Assembly: GCA_021780075.1 (NCBI GenBank)
Contig: JAJXZL010000042.1
Location: 1-38,648, forward strand
Length of the DNA stretch: 38,648 nt
Direction of reading: 5' to 3'
Origin: Acidobacteriota bacterium
GTDB taxonomy: Bacteria; Acidobacteriota; Terriglobia; Terriglobales; Acidobacteriaceae
Shown: piece after piece, positions 24,740 through 34,213 of the stretch
How positions within the stretch are numbered: the stretch's first letter is position 1
How the letters are laid out: each line of letters opens with the position of its first letter
Made by a program: the position numbers and the translations under genes
The notes under the pieces: model-generated
Seen by the model: only the letters and a program-made list of their open reading frames with translations
The model's database searches: none
What the model was told of the DNA's origin: nothing

Positions 24740-25827
24740 CACTTACTGATCCGGCCCAGAAGATATGCAACAGGTATAGAACTTTTTCCGTCTGAATAAG
24801 GATGGAGAAGATCGATTCACGCGGCCTGCCCTGTGTAGTGCTGACCGAGCGGCGGTGTCTGGCTGTAAGGTTGCGCGAGGCAGGTATAACGGTACGCCAA
24901 GTCGCCGCGCAGTGCGAACGATTGACGCACACAGTGGTGGAGGCGCACACGGCTTTTTGCCAGGGCGGCTGGAACGCGGTAAAGGTCACGCGTTGCAGCC
25001 GTCCGGTCGGCAGCGGACGACAGTTGATCACCGAGCAAGAGAAGAAGATTCAGCAACTGATCCAGGCCCGTACGTCAGATCAGTTGAAGCTGTCTTATAC
25101 CTTGTGAAAGCGTCAGGCGGTGAGCGAGTTGATCGAGGCCTTCTACGGTGTTCGTCTGACGGTGCGCAACATGGGCAAATATCTGAAGCGATGGAGATTC
25201 ACACCGCAACGTCTGCTGAAGAAGGCGTACGAGCAGTCGCACGCAGCGGGCGCGAAGTGGGTCAGCGAGGAGTATCCAAAGATCGCGGCCCAAGCCAAGC
25301 AAGAGGGTGCCGAGATTAGTGGGGCGACGAGACAGGCCTGCGTTCGGACGACGTGTGCGCTCGCGGCGATGCGCCGAAGGGAAAGACTCCCGTGGTGCTG
25401 GTCAATGCCAATCGGTCCAAGCTGAGCGTGATCTCGACGGTGACCAACAAACGCCAAGGTCCTGATTGGCTTCATGAAGCAGCTCGTGCATGGACAGGCG
25501 AAGAAAATCTTTCGTATTTTGGACACTCTGCGCGTGCATCACTCGAAGGCGGTCAGGAAGTGACTTAAGGAGAACGAGGACAAGATCGTGGTCTTTACTT
25601 GCCAAGCGACTCGCCGGAATTATATCCCTACGAGTTGCTCACCGCGGACGTGAAGCAGCACGTGGCCGAGGCTGCTCCTGCCAGAAACCAAGATCGCCCT
25701 GACCCGCACCGCCATTGGCGCTCTGCGCAGCATCCAGAAACAGCCCCAAAAGGTCGAAATCTACTTCGGACTGAAAGATGTAGTTATGCCGCAGCGTGGC
25801 AATACTTCAGGGCCGGATCAATAAGTG
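24740..25827 (+). mobile_element. IS630-family element (second subfamily), decayed
   Basis: 23-base terminal inverted repeats at 24740-24762 and 25805-25827 share 21 positions (core TGATCCGGCCC). The body is a broken IS630 transposase on the plus strand. It differs from the other IS630 copies in both ends and protein. A similar orphan end lies at 19753-19779. Confidence 0.88.
24802..25824 (+). pseudogene. IS630-family transposase pseudogene
   Basis: Reads from ATG 24802: MEKIDSRGLPCVVLTERRCL, with GRQLITEQEKKIQQLI and QLKLSYTL, then a TGA where Trp is expected. It continues KRQAVSELIEAFYGVRLTVR and TPQRLLKKAYEQ. Frame changes lie near 25320 and 25450. Recognisable pieces are GDAPKGKTPVVLVNANRSK, LSVISTVTNK, KKIFRILDTLRVHHSKAVRK and the C-terminal IGALRSIQKQPQKVEIYFG. 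The second Asp motif reads LDTLRVHH (usually LDNLRVHH). It is clearly nonfunctional. Confidence 0.88.
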
Positions 25828-25843
25828 AACAGTATTGCGCATT

Positions 25844-26833
25844 CTGCTATTTACTTGACGCCACCAACCACAAGCCGTAGGGTTCGAGGGTGGCCGAAGA
25901 CTTTCCACGGACGTTGCTGGAGCTGGAGAAGCGTTTTTCCGGCGAGGAAGCCTGTATCGAGTATTTGGCGTCTTTGCGTTGGCCCTCTGGCTGGACATGC
26001 CCGCACTATGAGGCTACCGAAGGATGGACGGTAAGGCGAAATCGCTGGCTTTGCGGCCATTGCCGCTACGAGATGTCGGTCACGGCCGGAACCATCTTTC
26101 AGGACAGCCATCTTCCACTGACGATCTAGTTTCGCGCCATCTGGCAGGTCACCAGCCAGAAAAACGGCATCAGCGCCCTTGGTTTGCAGCCCGTCCTGGG
26201 GTTGGGCAGTTACAAGACGGCGTGTGCCATGCTGCATAAGTTGCGCCGGGCGATGGTTCGCCCCGGGCGCGACCGCTTGTCGGGCGTCGTGGAGGTTGAT
26301 GAGACTTATTGGGGCGCAGAAGAGCCTGGCTTGATCGGGCGATTGACGGAGAAGAAGACGCTGCTTGCCGTCGCCGTCGAAGAGGATGGCAGGAAGAGCG
26401 ACCGCATCCGGCTCAGCACCATCCCAGACCTGGCGCGGGCAACCCTGCATGGCTTTATGGCCGCTTCCATCGCGCCGGGCAGCACTGTGCGCACCGATGG
26501 ATTTGCTTCGTATCTGGAGATGGATGGTTATGTGCATCAGCGTGAGGTGCAGACCGAACAGCCCGAAGGCGAACATGTGTTACCGCGCGTTCACCTCGTA
26601 ATCGGTCTGCTGAAGCGCTGGATACTGGGAACGCATCAGGGAGCCATTGGCGAGGCGTACTTGGACAACTACTTGAACGAGTTTACCTTCCGCTTGAACC
26701 GCCGCACTTCGGCCTCACGCGGCAAGCTGTTCTACCGATTGGCTCAGCAAGCCGTTCATATTGAACCGGTTACATTTGCCGAGTTGGCTAAAACACAACC
26801 GGTTGGGGTCGGTGGCGTCAAGTAAATAGCCAG
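25844..26833 (+). mobile_element. IS1595-family element
   Basis: Ends are inverted repeats: CTGCTATTTACTTGACGCCA (from 25844) and, on the minus strand, CTGGCTATTTACTTGACGCC (from 26833), continuing into CACC. ATTGCGC occurs just outside both ends (25834-25840 and 26834-26840), close to the 8-bp duplication expected of the family. It starts only 16 bases after the right end of the IS630 element. Confidence 0.87.
25890..26825 (+). pseudogene. IS1595-family (ISXO2-like) transposase with amber codon
   Basis: 311 codons. The N-terminal zinc ribbon is damaged: CPHY replaces CPxC, while CGHC is intact. After HLPLT the expected Trp codon region reads I-TAG (26127-26129), and the frame then continues FRAIWQVTSQKNG to the end without further breaks. 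DDE-like residues are present in VVEVDETYWG and VRTDGFASY, and the C-terminus has LLKRWILGTHQG and FTFRLNRR. Only one stop and one Cys-to-Tyr change separate it from an intact gene, so decay is recent. Confidence 0.9.
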
Positions 26834-27041
26834 ATTGCGCTTTATATACAGGTCGCTGACCCTGAACTGAAACCCAGCATCCGATCTCAGTTACAAACTG
26901 GCTGCCTACCTGATCAACCCACCGACAGAATGACCGCTCCATCCGAGTTCCCGTCCAATCTACTATGCTCGTGTATAAAGCAGGCTAAAGCAAGCCGGGG
27001 CATCCCTACACGGAAGGCAAGGCCATAAACACAATTCCAAA

Positions 27042-28544
27042 TTATTGTATTGAAACTCGGCCGGCCTTCTTCTTCTGGCTCTTCTCTTCGTACATTGCCT
27101 TGTCTGCCTTCGTGATCAGGTACCTTAGGGATTCGCCATCGTTATGCTCTGTTTCAGCGTAGCCAATGCTGAGGCTGACGGCAAAGCGCTTGTCCGCAAA
27201 TTGATTTCTTGAAGCGCAAGTCGTCCGCAGCCGCTCAATAGCCGCAACAATTCCTTGCTTCTCAAACTGCCCTGCCACAACAAATTCGTCTCCACCGACG
27301 CGTCCAATTACATCGGTGTCCCGGAACGTTTTGATGAGGAGTTTCGCGGTCTCTACAATTGAGACGGACCCTGCGCTATGCCCCAATTCGTCATTGATAG
27401 TTTTCAAATTATCCATATCGACAAACAGGACGCCAAATCGTTCCTTGGATCGCCGAGCAAGGCGAAGTGCGTGCTCTGCAAGCATGTAGAATCCTCGGAC
27501 GTTGTAAAGCCCTGTCAACTCATCCCGGAAACTGAGGCCATGGACTTCATTTTGCATCCTGTTGATAAATCGAGAGAGAAGAAGGAGTAAACCGAGCGAA
27601 ATCCCGATAGTAATTGACACGAGTATTGCCGTCGCATAGTTCGTCGGAAGGACTCGCGAATTCAGGAGCCGTGCTCTTCCAAACTCGCGGAAGATTGGGA
27701 GAACCACGAGAATGGGTGCAAGAATCCGCGACAATCGGCTGCCGATGCCGCTCCCTAAGATGATCGAAAAAACTCCGTGCTCCGCTCGGCGAAGCACAAC
27801 GACCAACGTTAACAATAAAAGGCAAGCGATAGCCGGCGCCGAAGGGACGCTCTTGCCAGAAGATCCTGGAATCTTCATAAGCTCAAACAGGAAAGCTAAT
27901 AGAAGGATAATAACCCACAGCACAAGACCGCATGCGAAAAAATCTGCGATGCGACCTGAAAGGGAGCCACTGGAGCGAATGAAAAGGATGGCTGCTCCTA
28001 AGAGTGCAAAAGCGACGGCTAATCCTGGGACGGTCAACCCTTGGAGGGTGACTTGGAAGAAACTCGGGGGATGACTTGCGTGCAGTAATACTCGGGATGA
28101 ATTGGCAAAAAAGGATGCGGACGCGAGCGCGATTAATGCGCTCGCAAGGATCTTACTGAGTTGCTGTGTGTGCACGTATCGCATGTCTTCAGACAGAAAT
28201 ATTGCCAATGATGCGCAGAGCATCGCCAATGCGGAACCTGCAGGCATATGTAGCCAACTCGCGTGCAGCGAAGATTCGAACTTCGCAAGAATATCCGCGA
28301 ACAAGCTGATCAGCGCAATCTGGAATGCAAGCAGTAAGCAGACTTGGGCAACTAGAAAAGCCTTGTGAAGAAGCTCGGGCTCAATCAGATCAGGAAGGAG
28401 TGTCTCCGCATGATGTCGCATAAACGGTGCTGTCCCCGCAAGCTGAAGGTGATGTACGGCGGTTGAGTTGATGATACTACGCTGCAACGTGCCTGGTGGC
28501 CGGTTGTGCGTTACTGCGGATTGCTGCCAAGGGCCAGAGTTCAT
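27042..28544 (-). CDS. Membrane diguanylate cyclase (GGDEF)
   Basis: 500 residues. About eight hydrophobic segments fill residues 60-335, an uncharacterised MASE-like membrane sensor. The GGDEF domain starts at DELTGLYNVRGF. Motifs: LFVDMDNLKTINDELGHSAG for substrate and metal binding, RVGGDEFVV as the active site, and RDTD five residues upstream, a canonical inhibitory I-site RxxD. It should make c-di-GMP from two GTP and be subject to product inhibition. The first 40 residues look unlike a normal N-terminus; ATG 28421 may be the true start. An IS701 relic abuts the 5' end, so the native promoter may have been replaced. Confidence 0.92.
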   Translation of the reverse strand: MNSGPWQQSAVTHNRPPGTLQRSIINSTAVHHLQLAGTAPFMRHHAETLLPDLIEPELLHKAFLVAQVCLLLAFQIALISLFADILAKFESSLHASWLHMPAGSALAMLCASLAIFLSEDMRYVHTQQLSKILASALIALASASFFANSSRVLLHASHPPSFFQVTLQGLTVPGLAVAFALLGAAILFIRSSGSLSGRIADFFACGLVLWVIILLLAFLFELMKIPGSSGKSVPSAPAIACLLLLTLVVVLRRAEHGVFSIILGSGIGSRLSRILAPILVVLPIFREFGRARLLNSRVLPTNYATAILVSITIGISLGLLLLLSRFINRMQNEVHGLSFRDELTGLYNVRGFYMLAEHALRLARRSKERFGVLFVDMDNLKTINDELGHSAGSVSIVETAKLLIKTFRDTDVIGRVGGDEFVVAGQFEKQGIVAAIERLRTTCASRNQFADKRFAVSLSIGYAETEHNDGESLRYLITKADKAMYEEKSQKKKAGRVSIQ

Positions 28545-28800
28545 GCCATCTCAAGATTGTTGTTGAATCGGATTTCAGTACTATGAAGGCACATGTCGGA
28601 GGCGGATCACCATCTTGCCGTTTTGCCAGTGAATCGGGTGCCGCGTCGCTGGCCCATACCTCGAGCAGATATAAGCAATAGGCGATGGGCAGACTGGCCT
28701 TCCAGGTAGACACCGAAAGGCTAACGGCCACCTGTCAATTATCCTTTTGCCAGTCCGGCCGCAACACTGACAGGCCATCCCTACCGAATGGGTCACGATG
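28545..28800 (-). pseudogene. IS701-family transposase relic
   Basis: In two frames the minus strand reads HSVGMACQCCGRTGK, then (with a stop where Cys is usual) QVAVSLSV, then STWKASLPIAYCLYLLEVWA. This matches the SVGVARQYCG..QVAVSLS..ASLPVAYRLYLPxxWA region of IS701-family transposases. Only this central piece remains, lying against the start of the membrane diguanylate cyclase gene. Confidence 0.75.
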
Positions 28801-29040
28801 TGAACGCATCGATTTCCCTAGTTTTCAGGCTATTCGGTTCACCTTCAGGGAAATTCTAGACCGAAAAACAACGAGATTCATCAGGTTTCATGCATGTTTT
28901 ATTGGTTTTTCAGGATCGACTAGATACTTCGAGAGACGTTGCTGTCGGGCACTTGAGACACTGCTAGTTGCGCTCATGATCACAACCTACAACCATCTTG
29001 CCCCGCATGAACAATTGCGCCGTTAAAGAAAATCAATCTT
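28801..29040. other. Gap between the IS701 relic and the group II intron
   Basis: A plus-strand frame is open here (to 29026) but has no start with a ribosome site and no recognisable similarity. Base composition is more AT-rich than the flanks. I see no hairpin strong enough to call. Confidence 0.4.
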
Positions 29041-29154
29041 ATGTGGAGTCGAGATGTGGCGCGGTGGTGTAGGTTCGGCCTATCTGTTTCCGGCCCTTTC
29101 GTCTTCCAGTGCCTCATTAGCCTGGCCATACTCCGTTTCCACATCCCGCTCATC

Positions 29155-29187
29155 GAACAGGACGTGCGCAATTAACGCATCAGGCTC
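29155..29187 (-). ncRNA. Group II intron domain V-like hairpin
   Basis: A 33-base element starts GAGCC and ends TGTTC. The distal stem is TGCG/CGCA and a lower stem carries the AGC triad. It lies 13 bases after the reverse transcriptase stop, the expected place. Two lower-stem positions are mismatched (C-U and U-C), unlike a functional domain V. Confidence 0.65.
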
Positions 29188-29199
29188 CCGGAGGAAACA

Positions 29200-30543
29200 T
29201 CACGAACTAGCCCACGAAAAGCTGCGTGTCCGTGCAGAAAGACGGACTAGGCCAAGCCGGTCGTGCAGGCTGGCTTCTGAAAACTGCTTCGTTGCCGGCC
29301 ACGCCACCTTATGCTTGACGCACAACCACCGACGCAGCCGTCTGCGGGCGTGTTGATTCACGGCCCGATAGGCTTTGCTGACCGACCCAAGACAGAAGTA
29401 ATTTGCCCAGCCGTTCATCATCTGGTTGAGCTTGGTGACGACCGTCTTGTGGTCCAGCAGGGTTGTACTCCGTCTGGTTTCGTTACTGCTCGCCTCACAG
29501 ATGCGCATCACGCGCTTCTTGGCCGGGACCGTGCCTAAATAGGCCCGCCCGGTTTGCGGAGAGTAGCAACCCCAAAAGAGTAACCCGGAAAATCAAACCT
29601 TTCTTCCGGCAGTTTTGCAATCCGCGTCTTGGTTTCGTTCACCGTCAACTTCAGCTTGGTCATCATGACCCGCATCGCGACCAGAGTTTCTTCGCCCCGG
29701 CTACGGCAACAGATCACCAGATCATCAGCGTAGTTGACTATGGACGCTCCCAGACGCCGCTCGTGGCCGAGTTCCTTCCACCCGAGCACGAACCGGCGCA
29801 TGTAGAGATTACTGAGCAGCGGACTGATCGGAAAACCCTGCGGACTCCCTCGATCTTCATCCCGATTGCGCGTGTTTCGATGCTTCTTGCCTCGCTCATC
29901 CTTTTCCTCAACCGGCGCCGTTAGCCACATCTTGATCAGACGCAGCATGGCTCCATCGACAACCCGGCGAGCCACCGACTTGAGAAGTTCGCAGTGGGGA
30001 AGAGTATCAAAATACGCGGTCAGGTCCGTGTCTACGATTTCTACATGTCCGGTGTTGATCAGCTTGTGGACGTGCCTCACCGCGTCCAGTGCGCTGCGAT
30101 TGCGCCGATAGGCGTAATGTTCGGGATCGAGGTCGGCCATCGAAGATGGGGTCGAGCACCAACACCGCCGCCATCATCGGGATGCGATCCCGGATAGCGG
30201 GCACCCCTAACGGCCGCTGCGTCTTCCCGTCCGGCTTCGGTATCCAGACCCGCCGCACAGGAAGTGGTCGACAAGTTTGACTCTTCAGCTCTTGCGCCAG
30301 TTCGTCCAACCACCGTTCCACGCCGTATGCCTCGATGTCCTCGAACGTCTGACCATCCACCCCGGCTGCTCCATTGTTAGCTTTCGAGCAGGCATAGGCG
30401 AACGCCAGCACATCCTTGCGGTACACCTTGTCGTACAGCACATAGAAACGAAAATTGGCCGATTTCTTCGCTTTGTCGTGCCACGCCGCCTGTAACTTCT
30501 GAACACTTTCCGGGGTTGCTAGGCTCATCGCCAATCCCTTCAT
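29200..30543 (-). pseudogene. ltrA: Group II intron reverse transcriptase/maturase, two frameshifts
   Basis: About 448 codons over three frames. Frame 1 (30543 to about 30140): RT0-RT2 with NNGAAGVDGQTFEDIE and RRVWIPKPDGKTQRPLGVPA. Frame 2 (about 30140-29540): HYAYRRNRSALDAV, DTDLTAYFDTLPH, RGSPQGFPISPLLSNLYM and the catalytic NYADDLVICC. In SPQGF the usual second Gly is Phe. Frame 3 (about 29540-29200): GTVPAKKRVMRICEASSNET, then MNGWANYFCLGSVSKAYRAV, the maturase domain X. Ends are family-like. It is inactive as it stands. Confidence 0.9.
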
Positions 30544-31116
30544 CTTTGTTACTTCTTGCGTTCGCTTCCAACTGAGGCTCCTTCCCTCCCCCGGGAGTTA
30601 TCCGGCTTCATCGGTAGTATGAGCTTCCGCGAGACCCCAAACGGCCCGTCTGTCTCTCGCGAGATTCCGGTTGATCCCTACTGCGATCACCGCTGGGGCT
30701 TCCCGTGTTGCGCCTGGTCCCCGTTGCATACATGCCATCGCCAATACCCCGGCAGAACCGATGAGCCTGATCGCTCGTGATCCTCATCGACATCGGACTT
30801 CCCACAAGTGTCGGCGGGGCGTCTCCTGCGTTGTACGTTTCGAGGCCTGCTCAGCGTTTACTCACATTACGGCGTGCATGCTCGCCAAGTCGCCTTCGCG
30901 ACCCTCTACACCGGAGGCTTCAGCAGCTTCGTCGCCTCTGCCGCTGCTCCGATTGCTACCAGGCGGAAGCGATCCAGTTCCCGGGCGGGACTTGCACCGC
31001 TGTTGACCAGCGCCTTTCACGCACTACACAGTAGTATTAAACCCATGTCCGGATTTGATGAGCCGACTCTGTTCTTTTGTGCCGCCATGTCAAGCCCCAT
31101 AATTTACATACAAAGG

Positions 31117-33954
31117 TCACACTCTGGTGTCTTGCAGCAAGTCGGTTACTGCGTCGACAGCTAACGGTTTACAGAAGTAATAACCTTGAATCTCGTCGCA
31201 TTGATGTGCCCGCAGAAACGAAAGTTGAGCTTCGTCTTCCACACCTTCCGCAATCACCTTGAGCTTCAGGTGCTTCGCAATGCCGATGATTGCGGTTGTG
31301 ATCGCCGCGTCATCAGGATCGACGGCGACATCCCGAATAAACGAACGATCGATCTTGAGCTTTTTAATTGGAATGCGTTTCAAATAGCTGAGGCTGGAAT
31401 AGCCGGTTCCAAAGTCGTCAATCACAAGCTTCAATCCCATGGCCTTCAAGTCCTCAAGAACGGAGAACTTCAAATCTGCACTTGATAGCAGGAGGCTTTC
31501 CGTCAACTCGAGCTCGAGGTATTGGGAAGCGAGGCCAGTCTCCTGAAGTATCCTGTTGATCAGTTTGCTGAAGTTCTCTTGGCGAAACTGTACCGCTGAT
31601 ACATTTACAGCCACCGGCACTGCGAGGAGACCCTTGTCTTGCCATTTCTGGGATTGAGAACAGGCAGTTCTTAATACCCATTCACCGATTGGCAGTATTA
31701 GACCACTGTTTTCCGCTATGGGAATAAACTTATCCGGTAGTACGAGGCCCAGTTCTGGGTGTTGCCAGCGGAGGAGAGCTTCTAATCCGGTAATTCTTCC
31801 GCTGCCAAGATCCATTTGAGGTTGATACACGAGAAAGAATTCCTCTCTCTCGATCGCCCGTCGCAAACCGTTTTCTAAGGTCAAGCGCATCACAATTTGA
31901 GCGTTCATGTCCTCGGTAAAAAACTGAAAGTTGTTGCGCCCCCTATCTTTGGCACAATACATGGCTGCATCCGCATTCTTGATCAGGGTTTCGCAGTCTG
32001 CACCGTGTTCCGGGAAAATGCTGATGCCGAGGCTGCAAGTAATACCAACGGAGTGACCCTGAACCACGAATTGTGCGGCCATTGCATCCATGAATCGTTT
32101 AGCGGCAACTGCTGCTTCGGAGATGTCCTTTACACCAGCGAGCACGACAAGGAATTCATCCCCGTTTAGCCGGGCCACGTTTAGTCGGGCCACCGTATCT
32201 TGCTCACGCACGCATCTCTCAAGCCTATTTGCGACTTGTTGCAGGAGAAGATCGCCGAGCGAATGCCCAAACACGTCGTTTAAGTCCTTAAACCGGTCAA
32301 GATCGAGGAATAGAAGCGCAACTTTGTCATTACGCCGGCGTGCACTGGCGAGCGCCTTTGTCAATCGATCCTGAAGGAGCGTTCGGTTAGGCAGCCCTGT
32401 AAGAGCATCATAAAACGCCAAGTATTGGACTCGCTCCTCGGCGGCTTTTCGGTCAGTGACGTCTGTAACTGTGCCTTCGTAATACAGCGTGGTGCCGCTG
32501 GAGTCGCGGACCACGCGCGCGTTCTCCAGCAACCATATTCTGCTCCCGTCCTTACGATAGGCTTGATATTCGAGGTTGCTCACACTCCCGTTCTCCTCTA
32601 CCAGCCGCTTGAAACGCGTGCGCGCACCCGGGTCCACGTACCCCTCGTAGACAAGGTCACTGCGGCCGGCCATCATCTCCTCCGGAGAGTCGTAACCAAA
32701 GAGCCGGGCCAGTGCCGAGTTTGCACTCAGGAGTTTTCCTTCCGGAGTGGTTTGGAAGAATCCGATCACAGCCTCTTCGAATATCTGCCGATACTTCTCC
32801 TCGGCTTGGACAAGTGCCGCTTCCGTCCTTTTCCTCTCGGTGATGTCTTCAAACATCGTCCACAAGTGAGGTTCTTCGCCAAAAGCAAAGGGTGCAAAAT
32901 GGGCATTGACCCAGAGTTCTTTGCCATAGGTGCTTGTCATGTGGATCTCGCAATGGCAAAGAGTGCCTGTCGCCAGCGCTTCCTCAGCTAATGCCAGCAA
33001 GCCGGATTGCTGCCACGACTCAAGATGGCGAAAGTTTTGCGCACTTACTTGCTCGACGCTGGCGCCGACCAGTTGGGCACTGGCCGGGTTGGCGATTATC
33101 GCCTCGCCGGAGGCTTTGTAAACAATGATGCCGAGCGGAGATGTGTCCAAGATCGTTTGCATAAAGTGCAATGCCCCAACCACTCGCTTCTCTGCCTGCT
33201 TGCGTTCGGTGATATCCCGGACGAAGCAGACCACATAGCCGCGACCTAGGTAGACGTATTTCATGCTCACTTCCACAGGGAAGGTAGAACCGTCCTTCCG
33301 CAGCTGGAGGGTTTGGAAGATTGCAAATCCTGACGTCCGCAAAGCGCCGTCTAGTCTTGCGCGCATCGGTTCGTCGACAGTCGGATTGATATCGTAAACA
33401 CATTTGGACAGGAGCTCTTCGCGCGTGTAGCCCAGGCTCAAACAGGCTCTCGCATTCACATCGAGCAAACGCATCGTATCCAGATCGACGACCTGAATGG
33501 CATCATTGGATTGATCGACTAACAGGCGGAAGAGCTTCAGTGCCTCCTCCAGCCGGGTACGCTCTTCCCTCGCGACCTTTTCCTCCAGGGCGCGGCCAAC
33601 AGCGGCCGGCAGGCGCGCGGGCCGGTCTTTCAGGATGTAATCGGCAGCACCCTGCTTGATGCATTCCGCTACTGCTTCTTCTCCGACCGTGCCGGTAATG
33701 AGCAGGAAGGGAGTATTGACCGCAGATCGCTTAAGAATCTCCAGAACATCCGTTCCGGTCCAGCCCGGCAGCCGATAGTCTGAGAGAACAACATCGTAGG
33801 AGTTCGACTTGAGCTTTCTGGTAAATTCCTCTCTACTGCTTACGACGTCCGCAGTGACCTGATATCCTGCATCCTGCAGTACACGCAAGTAGAGCTCGGC
33901 GTCCTCGGGCACGCCCTCAACACACAACGCGTGAAGCACTTTCGGCAGAGGCAT
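31117..33954 (-). CDS. REC-PAS-PAS-PAS-GGDEF-EAL c-di-GMP protein
   Basis: 945 residues from ATG 33954, chosen for AGGAG ten bases upstream; the frame is open further upstream. A receiver domain (about 5-120; phospho-acceptor Asp59 in VLSDYRLP, Lys109 in YILKDRP) is followed by three PAS domains (about 137-258, 262-374, 385-505). The GGDEF domain (510-680) reads ARLNVARLNGDEF: the first Gly is Asn and five residues are duplicated. The EAL domain (695-940) keeps EALLRW, NVSAVQF, ELTES, IDDFGTGYSS, KIDRSFI, AEGVED. It is probably a phosphodiesterase with a degenerate, perhaps GTP-sensing, GGDEF domain. A kinase would normally phosphorylate it; the candidate upstream is destroyed. Confidence 0.95.
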   Translation of the reverse strand: MPLPKVLHALCVEGVPEDAELYLRVLQDAGYQVTADVVSSREEFTRKLKSNSYDVVLSDYRLPGWTGTDVLEILKRSAVNTPFLLITGTVGEEAVAECIKQGAADYILKDRPARLPAAVGRALEEKVAREERTRLEEALKLFRLLVDQSNDAIQVVDLDTMRLLDVNARACLSLGYTREELLSKCVYDINPTVDEPMRARLDGALRTSGFAIFQTLQLRKDGSTFPVEVSMKYVYLGRGYVVCFVRDITERKQAEKRVVGALHFMQTILDTSPLGIIVYKASGEAIIANPASAQLVGASVEQVSAQNFRHLESWQQSGLLALAEEALATGTLCHCEIHMTSTYGKELWVNAHFAPFAFGEEPHLWTMFEDITERKRTEAALVQAEEKYRQIFEEAVIGFFQTTPEGKLLSANSALARLFGYDSPEEMMAGRSDLVYEGYVDPGARTRFKRLVEENGSVSNLEYQAYRKDGSRIWLLENARVVRDSSGTTLYYEGTVTDVTDRKAAEERVQYLAFYDALTGLPNRTLLQDRLTKALASARRRNDKVALLFLDLDRFKDLNDVFGHSLGDLLLQQVANRLERCVREQDTVARLNVARLNGDEFLVVLAGVKDISEAAVAAKRFMDAMAAQFVVQGHSVGITCSLGISIFPEHGADCETLIKNADAAMYCAKDRGRNNFQFFTEDMNAQIVMRLTLENGLRRAIEREEFFLVYQPQMDLGSGRITGLEALLRWQHPELGLVLPDKFIPIAENSGLILPIGEWVLRTACSQSQKWQDKGLLAVPVAVNVSAVQFRQENFSKLINRILQETGLASQYLELELTESLLLSSADLKFSVLEDLKAMGLKLVIDDFGTGYSSLSYLKRIPIKKLKIDRSFIRDVAVDPDDAAITTAIIGIAKHLKLKVIAEGVEDEAQLSFLRAHQCDEIQGYYFCKPLAVDAVTDLLQDTRV
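32164..32193 (-). repeat. 15-bp tandem duplication beside the GGDEF motif
   Basis: GTTTAGCCGGGCCAC (32164-32178) is followed directly by GTTTAGTCGGGCCAC (32179-32193), one difference in 15. It keeps the frame and inserts VARLN between the helix and the active-site hairpin of the GGDEF domain. Confidence 0.93.
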
Positions 33955-33995
33955 GGCAAAGTCACTCCTAGGATTTGCTTCCGACGCTTTCGGAT

Positions 33996-34213
33996 TCACT
34001 TCTCTCTGTGAGGGATATTGACAACCAACCAACAGAGGCCCAATTGGCGGACGGCTTCGCAAAATTCATCAAAGCCCACCGGCTTCTAAGCCTAGCCGTT
34101 CGCTCCCAAGTTGTAGCCCGTGATCAAATCCTTCTCCTCCCGCGACGAAGTGAATGATCACCGGAATCCTCCGTGTTCGCAGGTCATTCTTCAAGGCCCG
34201 GAGCACCTCCATC
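33996..34213 (-). pseudogene. CheY-like response regulator, C-terminal relic
   Basis: Reads MEVLRALKNDLRTRRIPVI, one inserted base, TSSREEKDLITGYNLGANG, two TAG codons around one Ala, KPVGFDEFCEAVRQLGLCWL and a TGA at 33996. This is the beta4-alpha5 half of a small Rcp1-type receiver, with the Lys-Pro motif. The phospho-acceptor half is missing at the junction with an IS5 fragment. It ends 41 bases before the next gene, as expected of an operon. Confidence 0.85.

Larger units (their letters stand above)
29041..31024 (-). mobile_element. Group II intron, nearly complete but degenerate
   Basis: On the minus strand the intron begins GTGCG at 31024. A leader follows containing GGTGCAAGTCCC (about 31000) and about 480 bases of domain I-IV RNA, then the reverse transcriptase gene (30543-29200), then a domain V-like hairpin (29187-29155). 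The 3' end lies near 29041 but was not fixed. It differs in sequence from the intron at 15278. The damaged protein and the mispaired domain V mean it is unlikely to splice or move. Confidence 0.82.

Noticed and set aside
25851..26576. 241-codon minus-strand frame opposite the IS1595 transposase
   Set aside because: Antisense of a transposase with clear DDE motifs; its length only reflects codon bias.
29200..30543. Retron or diversity-generating retroelement
   Set aside because: The RT has the maturase domain X and is followed by a domain V-like hairpin. No template repeat, variable gene or msr/msd structure is nearby; it is a group II intron.
33020..33403. 127-codon minus-strand frame inside the REC-PAS-GGDEF-EAL gene
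   Set aside because: Same strand but out of frame with conserved PAS sequence; a shadow.
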